The position numbers and the translations under genes were made by a program. A model generated the notes under the pieces. The model did not search any database, was not told the origin of the DNA, and saw only the letters and a program-made list of their open reading frames with translations. 64,000 nucleotides of DNA from Pseudomonas rhizoryzae (GTDB lineage Bacteria > Pseudomonadota > Gammaproteobacteria > Pseudomonadales > Pseudomonadaceae). Location of the stretch: positions 310,001-374,000 of the forward strand of contig NZ_SULM01000005.1 in the NCBI RefSeq assembly GCF_005250615.1, given 5' to 3'. Below are positions 1 through 10,097 of this stretch, one piece after another (within the stretch, counting starts at the first letter, position 1; each line of letters opens with the position of its first letter).

Positions 1-107
1 GGGCGTTGCGCTCTCAGACAAACGGATGGCCCAAGGGTTCGCTCCGCTGCCGTTTCGCCACGAATTCACCAAATAGGCTAGGATCATCCTTTTTCAGAGC
101 AGCCTCC

Positions 108-920
108 ATGAAAGTAATCTGCTTCAATATCAACGGCTTGCGAGCAAGACCTCACCAGCTTTCTGCCATCATCGAGCGCTACGACCCGGACGTGATCGGG
201 CTCCAGGAAACCAAGGTCTCGGACGATCAGTTTCCCCAGGCGGAAATCGAGGCGCTGGGCTACCACGTGCACTACCACGGCCAGAAGGGTCACTATGGCG
301 TGGCCCTGCTGTCGCGCCTGGCACCGCTGGAGTTGCACAAAGGCTTCCCCGATGACGGCGAAGAGTCCCAGAAAAGATTCATCTATGGCGTCTTCGCTGA
401 CCGTCAGGGCCAGCCGCTGGTTGTCATGAATGGCTATTTTCCCCAGGGCGAGAACATCGCGCACCCCACGAAATTTCCTGGAAAGAGGAAGTTCTATGCG
501 GATCTTCAGAAATTACTTGAGGAGCGTTTTTCCGCCGACACCCCTTTGCTGCTCATGGGTGACTTCAATATCTCCGCCCAGGATCACGACATCGGCATCG
601 GTGCCGCCAATGCCAAGCGTTGGCTGAGAACCGGCGCCTGCAGCTTCCAGCCGGAAGAACGTGAATGGATGCAGCGACTCCTCGACTGGGGCCTGATCGA
701 CAGCTATCGCCACCTGCATCCGGACGTGGACGACCGCTTCAGCTGGTTCCCCTATCGCAGCCGGGGCTTCGAAGACGAGCCCAAGCGGGGGCTACGCATC
801 GACACCATCCTGGCCTCGCGGGCACTACGGGAGCGCATCCTGTCCGCCGGCGTGGACTACGATATCCGCGGCATGGAGAAGCCCTCCGACCATGCGCCGA
901 TATGGCTCGAATTGACCTGA
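108..920 (+). CDS. xthA: Exodeoxyribonuclease III
   Basis: This 270-residue protein is the major AP endonuclease and 3'-5' exonuclease of base-excision repair. It cuts 5' of abasic sites and cleans blocked 3' ends. The N terminus ([13 protein letters not shown]), the catalytic QETK, the GHYGVALL block, NGYFPQG, GDFNIS, RFSWF and the C-terminal SDHAP are all in the order seen in E. coli XthA, which is 268 residues. The frame is open further upstream, but the ATG at 108 gives the family N terminus directly, so I use it. It is a single gene transcribed away from the window edge. Nothing in it looks damaged. Confidence 0.96.
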   Translation: MKVICFNINGLRARPHQLSAIIERYDPDVIGLQETKVSDDQFPQAEIEALGYHVHYHGQKGHYGVALLSRLAPLELHKGFPDDGEESQKRFIYGVFADRQGQPLVVMNGYFPQGENIAHPTKFPGKRKFYADLQKLLEERFSADTPLLLMGDFNISAQDHDIGIGAANAKRWLRTGACSFQPEEREWMQRLLDWGLIDSYRHLHPDVDDRFSWFPYRSRGFEDEPKRGLRIDTILASRALRERILSAGVDYDIRGMEKPSDHAPIWLELT

Positions 921-990
921 GGAGCTGTAACCTTCACGTCATCGACCCCCCCTAAGGTGGCGGCCTCGTCGTAGGTTCGAGGCCCGACCC

Positions 991-2343
991 ATGAATTGCT
1001 CCGCCCCGGTAATCCGCCGTGTTTTGCTACGGCGAGCGGTGCTCACGCTGCTGCCCCTCATTGCGCCCGCGCTGTTCGCTGCCGAGCCGGGAACCACCCT
1101 TTTGCGCCTGCAGGGCTCCAATACGGTGAATGCCGATCTGGGACCACGGCTGGTAGCAGGACTGCTGGCCGAAAGAGGCTACGGCAATCAGCGCCTGGAG
1201 CCCACCGGCGTGCTGGATGAATGGCGGCTGATGGCCCGCGCCCCGGACGGTAGCACGGTGGCGGTGCAGATCGCCGCTCACGGCACCGGGACCGGCTTTG
1301 CCGCCTTGGCCAACCGGACGACAGATGTGGCGGCCGCTTCGCGCCCCATCAACGACAATGAAGCAACCACGCTCGCCACGCTGGGCGATCTACGCAGCAG
1401 GGACGCCGAATATGTGATTGGCCTGGATGGCCTGGCGATCATCGTGCATCCCGGCAATCCACTGCGCGAGCTCGATCTACAACAGTTGGCGCAGATTTTC
1501 GCGGGCGACGTCAGCGATTGGCAGCAACTGGGCGGTAAGCCCGGGCCTATCCATCTCTACGCCCGGGACGATCGCTCAGGCACCTATGACACCTTTCGCG
1601 AGCTGGTGCTCACCCCGGCGGGTAAGCGGCTGAACCAGAACGCCAAGCGCTACGAATCCAACGAAGAACTGGCGCAGCGGGTAATGGGTGATCCCGCCGG
1701 CATCGGCTTCACCAGCCTGGCGGCCGCTGCCAAGTTGCCGACGCTCGCCCTGCGTGATGGCGAAGGCCAGGCCATCGCCCCTAGCGAGGCGAGTGTCGCG
1801 ACCGAAGACTATCCTCTGGCACGGCGGCTGTTCCTCTATGCCCCTCCCGGCCAAGGCTCCGACTGGGTCAAGGGACTGCTGGAGTTCAGCCAGACCGCCG
1901 CTGGGCAGGCGGCGGTGCAACAAAGCGGCTTCGTCGCCCAGCGCATAGCGCCGCTCAGGATCACCGCCACGGCCGGCATGCCGCCCGCCTATGCCGAACT
2001 GGCCCGGCGCGCCCAGCGCCTCACCGTCAACTTCCGCTTCACCGCCGGCAGTGCCCGACTGGACAACAAGGCGCTGCGCGACGTGGAGCGCCTGGCCGCC
2101 TTCATGCGCCAACCCGAGAACGCCAATCGACGGCTGCTGGTAGTCGGCTTCAACGACGCCACCGAAGACCCCGCCCGGGCCGAGCTACTGGGGCGACTGC
2201 GCGCAACGGCAGTGGCCACTGCCCTGAGGCACCAGAACGCCTTTCCCAGCGAGGTGATTTCCCTGGGCGACCTGCTACCCGTCGCCGGCCTCTCGCAGAA
2301 CGGTCGTGTGAAGAATCGCCGGGTCGAGGCCTGGATCGACTAG
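991..2343 (+). CDS. PstS-like substrate-binding protein with C-terminal OmpA domain
   Basis: The 450-residue product begins with a signal peptide (basic start, then a Leu/Ala-rich segment ending near AALFA-type residues at about 30). A periplasmic phosphate-binding-like fold follows (about 40-310) with the motifs LQGSNTV, SRPI, GLDGLAIIV, DVSDWQQLGG and DRSGTYDTF. The last 120 residues read as an OmpA/MotB-type peptidoglycan-binding domain with a FRFTAGSARL start and a VKNRRVEAWI end. The fusion suggests a periplasmic sensor or scavenger of phosphate or a similar anion, tethered to the cell wall. No transporter genes lie next to it, so the ligand is inferred. A strong hairpin follows the stop codon. 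Confidence 0.85.
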   Translation: MNCSAPVIRRVLLRRAVLTLLPLIAPALFAAEPGTTLLRLQGSNTVNADLGPRLVAGLLAERGYGNQRLEPTGVLDEWRLMARAPDGSTVAVQIAAHGTGTGFAALANRTTDVAAASRPINDNEATTLATLGDLRSRDAEYVIGLDGLAIIVHPGNPLRELDLQQLAQIFAGDVSDWQQLGGKPGPIHLYARDDRSGTYDTFRELVLTPAGKRLNQNAKRYESNEELAQRVMGDPAGIGFTSLAAAAKLPTLALRDGEGQAIAPSEASVATEDYPLARRLFLYAPPGQGSDWVKGLLEFSQTAAGQAAVQQSGFVAQRIAPLRITATAGMPPAYAELARRAQRLTVNFRFTAGSARLDNKALRDVERLAAFMRQPENANRRLLVVGFNDATEDPARAELLGRLRATAVATALRHQNAFPSEVISLGDLLPVAGLSQNGRVKNRRVEAWID

Positions 2344-2345
2344 CA

Positions 2346-2378
2346 AGGCGCTGGCAATAGCCCTACCAGCCAGCGCCT
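2346..2378 (+). terminator. Hairpin after the OmpA-fusion gene
   Basis: A 10-bp inverted repeat (AGGCGCTGGC / GCCAGCGCCT) starts 3 bp after the stop codon of the upstream gene. There is no clear T tract, so it may only be a transcript-end stabilising hairpin or an imperfect terminator. Confidence 0.55.
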
Positions 2379-2732
2379 CACTAGCGCTCCACCACTGGCC
2401 GTCCCCGTGATCCCATTCTCGCGGATCACCGCCGCGCGCGTCCTTGCCAGCCCTGCTTCCAGCGAACGCCAGCGGAGCAATGGGTTCCCAAGGTGGCAAC
2501 CAGGCTCTGCACGGTGCTTTTCTCCTTCTTAAGACAGCTTTAAGGCGGTGGCTGGCCCTGCCATGACACACTCCAGCCGCTAAGCTGAAACTCAGCAGCC
2601 TACCTGCGGGCGCCCTCTGTGATGACCAGGGAAAATGCCAAGCTGACCAGCAACCAATACTTAAAGTAGTTTCTCAAGATAATCGATAATTCACATTATA
2701 AAATCACCATAACCCATTGAAAGGATTGCCAT
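2379..2732. other. Non-coding gap before the methyltransferase
   Basis: This 354-bp stretch has no frame that looks like a gene. The part from about 2655 to 2705 is clearly AT-richer than its surroundings and probably holds the promoter of the downstream methyltransferase. I cannot fix a -35/-10 pair with confidence. An AAAGGA ribosome-binding site precedes the ATG at 2733. Confidence 0.5.
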
Positions 2733-3485
2733 ATGAAAGCCGAAGAGCGTTTCAGCGATCGCGTCGATGCCTATGAAAAAGGCCGCCCTGCCTATCCCGC
2801 TGCCGTCGCTCGCCGCCTGACCGAGCGCCTCGATGCAGATGGCGTGGTAGCGGATGTCGGCGCCGGTACGGGCCTGCTGACGCGGGATTTTCTTGCCGCC
2901 GGGTATACCGTACATGCCATCGAGCCCAACGGGCCGATGCGTGAGGCGATGGAAGCGACCTTAGCTGATCGGGCCGGCTTCCATGCCTGGAACGGCACGG
3001 CGGAAGACACCGGCTTGGGTGAGCGCAGCGTTGACCTGATCGTGGCAGGCCAGGCCTTTCATTGGTTCGACCGCGACAGAGCGCGGCAGGAATTCGCCAG
3101 GATCCTGCGTCCAGGCGGCGAGGTGGCGCTGATCTGGAACTATCGGCTCTCCGACAGCACGCCCTTCATGGCCGCCTACGAGGAGCTGCTGCTGCGCCAC
3201 GGTACCGATTACCGCCAGGTGGAGCACCGCAACCTGCGACCGGCCGAACTGGCGCGCTTCTTTGGCGTCCAGGGTTGCCAGCTATGGGTCGTCCCCAACG
3301 GCCAACGGCTGGATCGCGCCGGCCTCCAGGCACGCGTGGAGTCGACCTCCTACCTGCCCGCCCCCGGCAGTGACGGACACCAGGCGCTCAACGCCGAACT
3401 GGACAGGCTGTTCGAGGCTCATGCCGCAGACGGCGAGGTACGTTTCGACTATGACACCCTGGTATACAGTGGCCCCCTCACCTGA
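2733..3485 (+). CDS. Class I SAM-dependent methyltransferase
   Basis: The 250-residue protein has the class I methyltransferase fold. Motif I is VGAGTGLLT at about residue 45, followed by the acidic loop AIEPNGPM, then AGQAFHWFD and LRPGGEVALIWN. The AFHWFD block is typical of the Methyltransf_11 group that resembles ubiquinone and trans-aconitate methyltransferases. The substrate cannot be read from sequence. An AAAGGA site lies 8 bp upstream of the ATG. The gene ends convergently with the DUF192 gene, overlapping it by 8 bp. Confidence 0.85.
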   Translation: MKAEERFSDRVDAYEKGRPAYPAAVARRLTERLDADGVVADVGAGTGLLTRDFLAAGYTVHAIEPNGPMREAMEATLADRAGFHAWNGTAEDTGLGERSVDLIVAGQAFHWFDRDRARQEFARILRPGGEVALIWNYRLSDSTPFMAAYEELLLRHGTDYRQVEHRNLRPAELARFFGVQGCQLWVVPNGQRLDRAGLQARVESTSYLPAPGSDGHQALNAELDRLFEAHAADGEVRFDYDTLVYSGPLT

Positions 3486-3963
3486 GCGTCGGACTGACCG
3501 CATCAAGACCCTGGACGGTCATGCCCGCGGAGAGCCCGCGCTGGGTAAACCAGCCGGCTGCCGTTTCCAGGGCAAAACGCGCGGGCTGCCGGGAACAGTG
3601 ATGGGTATCGGTCAAAGGTTGCATCTCGGTGACGTTGAGGATTTCGCCCTTGGCGGAGATGAAGGCCGCCGCCAGGGGGCTGGGGGTGTCTCTCATCCAC
3701 AGGCAGCGCGTATCGTCCCCCGGAAAGACGAACAACATGCCTTCATCCGCACCCAGAGGCGCACGGCCCATGAGCCCGGTCGCGCGTTGCGCGGGCGTGG
3801 CGGCGACCTCCACCCGGAGCGGATGACCGCCCAGGTGCAGTTCCAGGCGCTCGGCGGACCAGACCGGCGCGCACACCAGAGCGGCCAGCCCCGCGATCAA
3901 TCCGCTGCCGCGAGCCCTGCGCCCCCGTACCGCAATCCCGACGTCACGGAGAAAAAACGTCAT
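3478..3963 (-). CDS. DUF192 family exported protein
   Basis: This 161-residue protein has an N-terminal hydrophobic export segment (about residues 18-36) and then a DUF192 domain. The recognisable pieces are [32 protein letters not shown] and [15 protein letters not shown]192 proteins are small beta-rich periplasmic or secreted proteins of unknown biochemical role. The gene is convergent with the methyltransferase. Upstream it shares a short intergenic region with the divergent MFS transporter pair. Confidence 0.85.
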   Translation of the reverse strand: MTFFLRDVGIAVRGRRARGSGLIAGLAALVCAPVWSAERLELHLGGHPLRVEVAATPAQRATGLMGRAPLGADEGMLFVFPGDDTRCLWMRDTPSPLAAAFISAKGEILNVTEMQPLTDTHHCSRQPARFALETAAGWFTQRGLSAGMTVQGLDAVSPTLR

Positions 3964-4027
3964 AGCACGTGACCTTTGCCCAGCGAAAGCAATCTACTCC
4001 ACATTGTCAGACAACCTCCCGAAGCCG

Positions 4028-5236
4028 ATGTCCATCGCTAGCCCACCACCCGCACCCTCACCCGCCCAGGCCACGCGCATCACCCTGGGCACGGTGCTGT
4101 TCACCTTCATCGCCTACCTTACCATCGGCATCCCGCTGGCCGTGCTGCCGGGCTACGTGCATGGTGAACTGGGTTTCAACTCCATCATCGCCGGGCTGGT
4201 GATCAGCAGTCAGTACCTCGCCACCCTGCTCTCGCGCTCCCACGCCGGTCGCATCATCGACACCGTGGGCGCCAAGCAGTCGGTGCTCTACGGCATGCTC
4301 GGTTGCGGCATCAGTGGCGCGCTGATGCTGGCCTCGGTACTGCTGCAAGGCTGGCCCTGGCTGAGCCTCGCCGCCCTCTTGCTCGGCCGGCTGGTGCTCG
4401 GCTGCGCGGAAAGCCTCTCGGGGACCGGTGCGATCTCCTGGGCCATTGGCCGCGTCGGCCCCAGCAATACCGCCAAGGTGATTTCCTGGAACGGGGTCGC
4501 CAGCTACGGTGCCCTGGCCATCGGCGCACCCCTGGGCGTGGTACTGGTGGACCTGCTCGGGCTATGGATCATGGGGGCGAGCATCATGGCGCTGGCGGTG
4601 CTCGGCTATCGCATCGCCAAGCCCCGCCCGCCCATCGTTCCGGTACGCGGCGAACGCCTCCCCTTCAGCACGGTGCTCGGCCGGGTGCTGCCCTTCGGCC
4701 TGGGGCTGGCGCTGGGTGGGATCGGCTTCGGCACCCTGGCAACCTTCATTACCCTTTACTACGCCAGCCAAGGCTGGAGCGGTGCGGCCCTGTGCCTGTC
4801 GGTCTTCGGCTGCTTCTTCATTGGCGTGCGCCTGGTCTGCGCCAACGCCATCAACCGCCACGGCGGCTTCCGCGTGGCCATTGTCAGCCTGGCAGTCGAG
4901 GCCGTGGGCCTGGCAACGCTCTGGCTCGCCCCCAGCATGACCACCGCCCTGGTCGGCGCAGCCCTTACCGGTATCGGCTTCTCGCTGGTGTTCCCGGCAT
5001 TGGCGGTGGAAGCGGTACAGCGGGTTCCGGCGTCCAACCGGGGCGCGGCGCTGGGCGGCTATTCGGTCTTCATCGACCTGTCGCTGGCGGTGACCGGCCC
5101 GCTGATCGGCGCGGTGGCCACCCACTTCGGCTATGCCGCCAGCTTCCTCTGCGCCGCGTTCGCTGCGGTCGCCGGGCTGCTGCTCAGCATCAACCTACTG
5201 CGCCGGTACGACGATTCCTCGCGAGAACAGCCATGA
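4028..5236 (+). CDS. MFS transporter (first of a tandem pair)
   Basis: This 402-residue protein has about twelve hydrophobic segments. It carries major-facilitator signatures, including the loop 2-3 region [15 protein letters not shown] followed by DTVGAKQ. The family is the YhhS/arabinose-efflux-like group of drug or metabolite exporters in the inner membrane. A TTG at 4004 would add eight residues. The ATG at 4028 is preferred, though neither has a strong ribosome-binding site. The stop overlaps the ATG of the next transporter (ATGA), so the two are translationally coupled. The two proteins are close paralogues. Confidence 0.85.
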   Translation: MSIASPPPAPSPAQATRITLGTVLFTFIAYLTIGIPLAVLPGYVHGELGFNSIIAGLVISSQYLATLLSRSHAGRIIDTVGAKQSVLYGMLGCGISGALMLASVLLQGWPWLSLAALLLGRLVLGCAESLSGTGAISWAIGRVGPSNTAKVISWNGVASYGALAIGAPLGVVLVDLLGLWIMGASIMALAVLGYRIAKPRPPIVPVRGERLPFSTVLGRVLPFGLGLALGGIGFGTLATFITLYYASQGWSGAALCLSVFGCFFIGVRLVCANAINRHGGFRVAIVSLAVEAVGLATLWLAPSMTTALVGAALTGIGFSLVFPALAVEAVQRVPASNRGAALGGYSVFIDLSLAVTGPLIGAVATHFGYAASFLCAAFAAVAGLLLSINLLRRYDDSSREQP

Positions 5237-6444
5237 CCACGACCGCTCCACCGGCAAACCCGTTCGCCATCACGCTGCGCATCATCTCCATCGTCGTCTT
5301 CAGCTTTCTCCTGTTTCTCGCCATCGGCCTGCCGCTGGCGATCCTGCCCGGCTACGTGCACGACGACCTCGGCTATGGCGCCGTGATCGCCGGCTTCGCC
5401 ATCAGCATCCAGTACCTCGCCACCCTCTTCACCCGGCCGCTGGCGGGCAAGCTGGCCGACAGCATCGGCGCCAAGCGCGGGGTAATCTACGGCCTGTTCG
5501 GCTGCGTGGCCTGCGGGGTGCTGACCTTGCTGGCCACCTCGCTGCAAAACCTTCCCGGACTCAGCCTGGGCTTGCTGATCGTCGGCCGGGTGATCCTCGG
5601 CATGGCCCAGGCCATGATAGGTACCGGCTGCCTGAGTTGGGGCATGGGCAGCGTCGGTATGCAGCACGTGAGCAAGGTGATTTCCTGGAACGGTATCGCC
5701 GCCTATGGCGCGCTGGCCATCGGCGCTCCGCTTGGCGTCGCCATGGTGGCGGGACTGGGACTCTGGAGCCTCGGCGTGGCCATCGCCCTGCTCGGCGCCC
5801 TGGGTCTGGCGCTGGCCTGGAACAAGGAGCCGGCTCCGGTCATCCCCGGAGAACGGCTGCCTTTCCACAAGGTGTTCTGGCGCATCAGCCCCTTCGGCCT
5901 GTGCCTGTTTCTCAGCTCCATCGGCTTTGGCGCCATCGCCACCTTCGTGACCCTGTATTACGCCAGCAATGGTTGGCCCGAAGCGGCCTTCTGCCTGACG
6001 GCCTTCGGCGCTGCCTTCATCTGCGCCCGCCTGCTGTTCGCCGGCGCCATCAACAAGATCGGCGGCTTCCGCGTGGCCCTCGCCTGCTTCACGGTGGAGG
6101 CCCTGGGCCTGCTGCTGCTGTGGCTTGCGGTCACCCCGGAAATGGCCCTGATCGGTGCAGCCATGGCCGGTTTCGGGCTGTCGCTGGTCTACCCGGCGCT
6201 GGGCGTCGAGGCCATCGTCAAGGTACCGCCGACCAATCGCAGTGCCGCCCTCGGTGCCTATTCCCTCTGTCTGGACCTGGCGCTCGGTCTCACCGGACCG
6301 GTAGCGGGAGCCATCGCCACCGGTTTCGGCTTCAGCGCCATCTTCCTGTTCGCCGGCCTGATGGCGTTGGCTGGACTGGCACTGAGCGCCCTGCTCTATC
6401 GCCAGGCGCTCAGCGAGGCTGCCGTGGCCAAGTCTCAGGCGTAG
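5233..6444 (+). CDS. MFS transporter (second of a tandem pair)
   Basis: The 403-residue protein aligns along its whole length with the preceding transporter. Shared blocks include [33 protein letters not shown] and TLYYAS. It is therefore a tandem duplication that has diverged. The frame is open far upstream inside the first gene, but the ATG at 5233 overlaps the previous stop and gives the family N terminus. Tandem paralogous MFS proteins may work separately or as a heteromer. No substrate can be assigned. It ends convergently with the cyclopropane synthase-like gene. Confidence 0.85.
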   Translation: MTTTAPPANPFAITLRIISIVVFSFLLFLAIGLPLAILPGYVHDDLGYGAVIAGFAISIQYLATLFTRPLAGKLADSIGAKRGVIYGLFGCVACGVLTLLATSLQNLPGLSLGLLIVGRVILGMAQAMIGTGCLSWGMGSVGMQHVSKVISWNGIAAYGALAIGAPLGVAMVAGLGLWSLGVAIALLGALGLALAWNKEPAPVIPGERLPFHKVFWRISPFGLCLFLSSIGFGAIATFVTLYYASNGWPEAAFCLTAFGAAFICARLLFAGAINKIGGFRVALACFTVEALGLLLLWLAVTPEMALIGAAMAGFGLSLVYPALGVEAIVKVPPTNRSAALGAYSLCLDLALGLTGPVAGAIATGFGFSAIFLFAGLMALAGLALSALLYRQALSEAAVAKSQA

Positions 6445-7619
6445 AGGTCGGCTCGCGACCAGGGCAATTCGGTCCGGCCGTCATCATGGGGCTTGTCGGC
6501 CAGGATCTGGTGGATATTGACCCAGTTGTTACGGAAGGCGTAGGCGCAGCCGGGCAGGTACAGTCGCCAGATACGCAGGGCCTCCGCGGGTACCAGGCGC
6601 GCCGCCTCTGCGAGGTTCGCTTCCAATGCCGCGCTCCAGAAGTCCAGGGTACGGGCATAGTGTAGGCGCAGGCTTTCGACATCGACCACCTCCAGTCCCG
6701 CTTCGCTCATCTCGGCGACGGCCCGTGACAGGTGGGGCAATTCGCCGTTGGGGAAGACGTAGCGGTCGATGAAGTCCCCGCCACCATGGCCGACCGCGCG
6801 CTCGTCGGCATGCAGCGCGGTGATGCCGTGGTTGAGCACCAGTCCACCCGGACGCACGGCGGCGAACAGCTTGCGGAAATACAGCGGCAGATTGGCATGG
6901 CCGACGTGCTCGAACATGCCAACGCTGACCACCTTGTCGTAGCGGCCATCCTCGGGCAGGTCGCGATAGTCCAGCAGCTCCAGCGTCACGCGGTCAGTCA
7001 GGCCTTCGGCCGCCACCCGCGCCCGCCCCAGTTCGAGCTGTTCGCGTGACAGGGTGATGCCGTGCACCTGGACGCCATGCTCCCGGGCGGCATGGCGCGC
7101 CAACCCGCCCCACCCGCACCCCACATCCAGCAAGCGCTCGCCGGGTTGCAGCCTTAGCTTGCGGCAAAGCAGCTCCAGCTTGTCGCGCTGGGCGGTGGCG
7201 AGGTCCTCGGTCCCGGTCTTGAAGTAGGCGCAGGAATACACCAGTTCAGGATCCAGCCAGAGGCGATAGAAGTCATTGGACAAATCGTAGTGATAGGAGA
7301 TGGCCGAGGCATCAGTGGCCTTGTCATGGGCTTGATGAACACCGTCCGCTGTCTGGTTGAGTCCCACCAGCGCCTGGCTAAGCTGATCGCCGATCTCGAT
7401 GACTTCCTGGATGTCTCCTTCCAGATCGATGCGGGACTCCACGAAGGCCTGACCCAGGGTGTCCAGATTGAGCTGGCGTGGATCGGCCAGCAATCCCAGA
7501 TCCTTGACCACCAGCGTCACCCGCGGCGAGTCACCCAGGTCGATCTCCGGCCCCTGGCCGATGCGAATGCGCAGGGGAAGACGCAACTGTTTTAGCTCGG
7601 CAGGTAGCGCTGGATACAT
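6435..7619 (-). CDS. Cyclopropane-fatty-acyl-phospholipid synthase family methyltransferase
   Basis: The 394-residue protein matches the CFA synthase family. Enzymes of this family transfer a methylene group from SAM to the double bond of unsaturated phospholipid acyl chains. The SAM site is [16 protein letters not shown] (about residue 165). Other family motifs are [46 protein letters not shown] and [20 protein letters not shown] lies 6 bp before the ATG. Pseudomonads often carry several paralogues, so I do not give the symbol cfa. Confidence 0.88.
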   Translation of the reverse strand: MYPALPAELKQLRLPLRIRIGQGPEIDLGDSPRVTLVVKDLGLLADPRQLNLDTLGQAFVESRIDLEGDIQEVIEIGDQLSQALVGLNQTADGVHQAHDKATDASAISYHYDLSNDFYRLWLDPELVYSCAYFKTGTEDLATAQRDKLELLCRKLRLQPGERLLDVGCGWGGLARHAAREHGVQVHGITLSREQLELGRARVAAEGLTDRVTLELLDYRDLPEDGRYDKVVSVGMFEHVGHANLPLYFRKLFAAVRPGGLVLNHGITALHADERAVGHGGGDFIDRYVFPNGELPHLSRAVAEMSEAGLEVVDVESLRLHYARTLDFWSAALEANLAEAARLVPAEALRIWRLYLPGCAYAFRNNWVNIHQILADKPHDDGRTELPWSRADLYA

Positions 7620-7813
7620 GGTGTGCTCCTAAAGGATTGGGATGGGACCTCTGGCAACCGTTGCAATGAAATGGGTTGGCCACTACGAGACCAACTGCTC
7701 AGCACCCTAACGCGAAAAAACATCCTGTTACATATAGAAATGCGGACGCAGCTTTACCTGAATCGCAAGGATGATCGGGGAACCAAGAAAAATCTTACCT
7801 GCAGACCGTTAGC
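7620..7813. other. Intergenic region upstream of the CFA-like gene
   Basis: This 194-bp stretch is moderately AT-rich at about 7700-7790 and separates two leftward genes. It probably holds the leftward promoter of the CFA-like gene. No operator-like repeat was seen. Confidence 0.4.
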
Positions 7814-8008
7814 CTACAGCGGGCCTGGATCCGGGATGGGTGCCGGTGGCTTAGGCGGCTCGGTCAGATTCTCGACGACCTCGTCGGGAATCTCGGTATC
7901 GATCTCCTCATCGGCCATGTCGGAATCATTGAGAGGCGCCTGGTCGCCGCCCAGCCACCAGGTTGGCAGCGCACCGAAGGAATCAATGGAGGAATGAGAA
8001 GAGATCAT
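7814..8008 (-). CDS. Small acidic hypothetical protein
   Basis: This 64-residue protein has an acidic middle (MADEEIDTEIPDE) and a proline-rich tail (EPPKPPAPIPDPGPL). An AGGAG lies 7 bp upstream of the ATG, which supports real translation. I do not recognise a family. It is the last of three leftward small genes (with 8129-8497 and 8684-8971). The first and third share acidic, proline-rich C termini. Confidence 0.6.
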   Translation of the reverse strand: MISSHSSIDSFGALPTWWLGGDQAPLNDSDMADEEIDTEIPDEVVENLTEPPKPPAPIPDPGPL

Positions 8009-8128
8009 GCTGCAGCTCCTGTCGGGAAGTCCTCCGCATTAGTGGGCGGTCAGCAACAGATGTTTCATCGAAACGCTCAAAATTCATCGTTTCGGGAGCC
8101 TCTGCCCCTGCCCTTGCCCCAGGCTCTA

Positions 8129-8497
8129 TCAGCCGAGGTTCCTATCCTGCTCCAACGCACCGGCTGTGGTTTCCGTGCCATCTGGCCTTTCCTCACGGCG
8201 GTCGAGCACCTGCTTGCGGTTACGCAATTGCAAACCCAGGGCTCGATCACCCTGGGTCAATTCGGCCGCCTGCGCCTGGCTCTCGAAATCCTGGAGAATG
8301 AGCTCCCAGCGCGCACAAATTGCCCGCTCGGCCAGCACGTCGTGCCTTTTGCGGTAGATCAAGGCGGCACGCGCGAACACGAACGGATCCGCGCACCGAC
8401 GCTGCCCTTGGGGCTGGCCAAAATACTCACGCTCGCGCTGTCGACAGTTGTCCAGCAGCACCTGCAAGTTGCCGATACCGCTCAAGAAGAAAGACAT
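8129..8497 (-). CDS. Hypothetical charged protein
   Basis: The 122-residue product is strongly charged, with many Arg, Gln and Glu residues, and is predicted to be largely helical. A GAGGA ribosome-binding site sits about 7 bp before the ATG. There is no signal peptide and no recognisable domain. It lies between two other small leftward genes and may be expressed with them, though the gaps of 120 and 186 bp leave room for separate promoters. Confidence 0.55.
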   Translation of the reverse strand: MSFFLSGIGNLQVLLDNCRQREREYFGQPQGQRRCADPFVFARAALIYRKRHDVLAERAICARWELILQDFESQAQAAELTQGDRALGLQLRNRKQVLDRREERPDGTETTAGALEQDRNLG

Positions 8498-8683
8498 CTT
8501 GGATCCTCGGATGACCGACAGCGGGATAGACGACGGCTACCCCCGGACATCAGCTGGTGACGTTCCCGTGGTCTCGGCTGAAGAGCCTTTCCATCGTTAT
8601 GTCGAGGGTTCCCGACAGCACTCTCCAGCAGCCTGGATGATCCGGCACGGCGCCGGCAGGAACCGGCGCACGGCGCCTTCGTA

Positions 8684-8971
8684 TCAGCGATTCAGCGGAT
8701 CGCCAGCACCTGCCTGGTCATCGACTTCGCCCGGGTCGCCTTCTTCGTCGGCATCCGCCGCCCCACCCTCATCAAGGGTGTCAGGATCTGGCGGTTCGAC
8801 AGGATCGGGCTCGGTGGCCGCTGCCGCCATCTGCTGGGCTTCCAACTTGCGCGACTCGTTGGCGAGATGAAGGCTATTGATGGAGCTCTGCAATACGGAC
8901 AGCGGAGCGGTAGCGCGGCGCGTCACGCCTAGCGACCCCATCCGGGCCCAGGTACGCATTTCGATGATCAT
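8684..8971 (-). CDS. Small hypothetical protein with acidic tail
   Basis: The 95-residue protein starts MIIEMRTWAR, then has a helical middle and ends in a long Asp/Glu/Pro/Gly-rich tail (EPPDPDTLDEGG onward). The frame continues 15 bp further upstream, but GAGAGG is correctly spaced for the ATG at 8971. No family is recognised. The disordered acidic tail resembles that of the 64-residue protein two genes downstream. Confidence 0.55.
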   Translation of the reverse strand: MIIEMRTWARMGSLGVTRRATAPLSVLQSSINSLHLANESRKLEAQQMAAAATEPDPVEPPDPDTLDEGGAADADEEGDPGEVDDQAGAGDPLNR

Positions 8972-9199
8972 GGTGCCACCTCTCAAGGAGACCAGGATGG
9001 CCTCAGGAATGGGAGGCCGGCCCGAACCCTATGTTCACTGGCCACTATCACCGTCAGTCCGATAAAAGCCTGGTCGACCCGCCAGCTTCACGCCCCCGTG
9101 CGGCCTTGCCGGCGCGACCAGGCGATACCCTGAACAAACCAGGACAGCTGGCCAGTAGCGACTAGACTGAAGAGATAGCCACCCGTGGAGCTCATGCCA

Positions 9200-9616
9200 A
9201 TGGTCCCTCCGACCCGATCCGCTATCGTCGAGGAACGACTTGCCGTCGTCTCCGAAGACGAGCTGCTGCTGCAGGCGCTGGTCCGTGAGGTCCTCACGCA
9301 GGAAGGCTTTCGCGTGGAAACCTTCGGCACCGCCGATGCCGCCCTGATCTTTCTGGAACACCATTGGCAGCGCGTGCAGGTGGTGATCTCGAACGTCCGG
9401 ATGCCCGGCGTCATCGATGGCATCCAGCTGACCAAGATCATCACCGAACGCTGGCCGGGCCTTCCCGTGGTGCTTATGTCCGGCTACGCCGGCCTCGACC
9501 GCGACCTGCCACCCGGAGTGCCCTTCCTGCACAAGCCCTGGACCCTGGATCAGCTGACGGAAGCGGTGTGGAAGGTGGTACCGCGCTTTCCGCCGCAGGG
9601 GCCTAAGGCTGACTAG
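9200..9616 (+). CDS. Stand-alone response-regulator receiver domain lacking the phospho-acceptor Asp
   Basis: The 138-residue protein is a single CheY-like receiver domain without an output domain. The acidic pair (SEDE, about residue 17), the Ser of LMSGYAG and the conserved Lys of FLHKPW are present. At the position of the phospho-acceptor Asp, just before VRMPG, the codon at 9392-9394 is AAC (Asn65). The protein should not be phosphorylated in the usual way and may be an atypical or constitutively folded receiver. I chose the ATG at 9200 because GGAG lies 9 bp upstream. A GTG at 9185 and an ATG at 9194 are alternatives. No partner kinase is adjacent. Confidence 0.8.
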   Translation: MVPPTRSAIVEERLAVVSEDELLLQALVREVLTQEGFRVETFGTADAALIFLEHHWQRVQVVISNVRMPGVIDGIQLTKIITERWPGLPVVLMSGYAGLDRDLPPGVPFLHKPWTLDQLTEAVWKVVPRFPPQGPKAD

Positions 9617-9944
9617 TACCGGTCTCTGCGAGAGGTCATCCGTTCCGGTCTGGTTAGCCGACCGCTCAGCCGGTACATCCAAGAATTTCATGGCAACGTG
9701 GCCCGCGCCCAGCTGAGGGATGCCTGCTAGCAAACGCTCGCCCATACAACTGCCGGCCCGCCTATGCCACAATATGCCCAATGCCGGGCGGATAGCCCGC
9801 TCTCATCGCAGGCCAGCTAGGCCGCAGCGCGCAAGGTTCTGACCCGCTCTCGCGTGCTGGATGTTTTCAACCTCGACCGGAACGAAATCGCGACGTTGCG
9901 CAAGGCTCCCAGCCGGCCCGGCGGTTTCTGAGCCATTGTCAAAC
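9617..9944. other. Host intergenic region that carried the native ybiT promoter
   Basis: This 328-bp stretch lies between the receiver gene and attL. Because attL contains the ybiT start region, this is the original upstream DNA of ybiT, now 51 kb away from the gene. I see no convincing coding frame here. I could not identify a clear -35/-10 pair. Confidence 0.55.
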
Positions 9945-9993
9945 CCTTGATAGGTAACCCCCTTGATCTCCACCGCTAACATCACCATGCAGT
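9945..9993 (+). repeat. attL (49-bp direct repeat)
   Basis: This 49-bp sequence is identical to 60920-60968. It contains the TAGGT ribosome-binding site, the TTG start codon and the first ten codons of ybiT. The identity stops at one base on either side (C versus T on the left, A versus T on the right). The crossover point lies somewhere inside and cannot be placed more exactly from one copy. Confidence 0.95.
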
Positions 9994-10007
9994 ATAAGTG
10001 GCGTTAG
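9963..10007 (+). pseudogene. Orphaned 5' end of ybiT fused to phage DNA
   Basis: The native TTG start of ybiT remains at attL and now reads ten ybiT codons (starting [10 protein letters not shown]). Four phage-encoded codons and a TAG follow, giving a 14-residue peptide. It is the by-product of integration and still lies behind the original ybiT promoter and ribosome-binding site. No function is expected. Confidence 0.8.
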
Positions 10008-10097
10008 CTTGCGTTCCTAAAGCCCTGGTTTTGCTGGGTTTCTAGGCTTTCCAGGATCGCTTCCGGACCCCTCAAAACGCCCCCGAACGCAACGAGT

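Noticed and set aside
4303-5232. N-terminal extension giving a 713-residue MFS protein
   Set aside because: The extra 310 residues are read out of frame through the first transporter and are Arg/Pro/Gly-rich. The ATG at 5233 overlapping the previous stop is the real start.
9945-9993. Possible tRNA or tmRNA attachment site
   Set aside because: The repeat does not fold as a tRNA 3' end and clearly encodes the ybiT N terminus.
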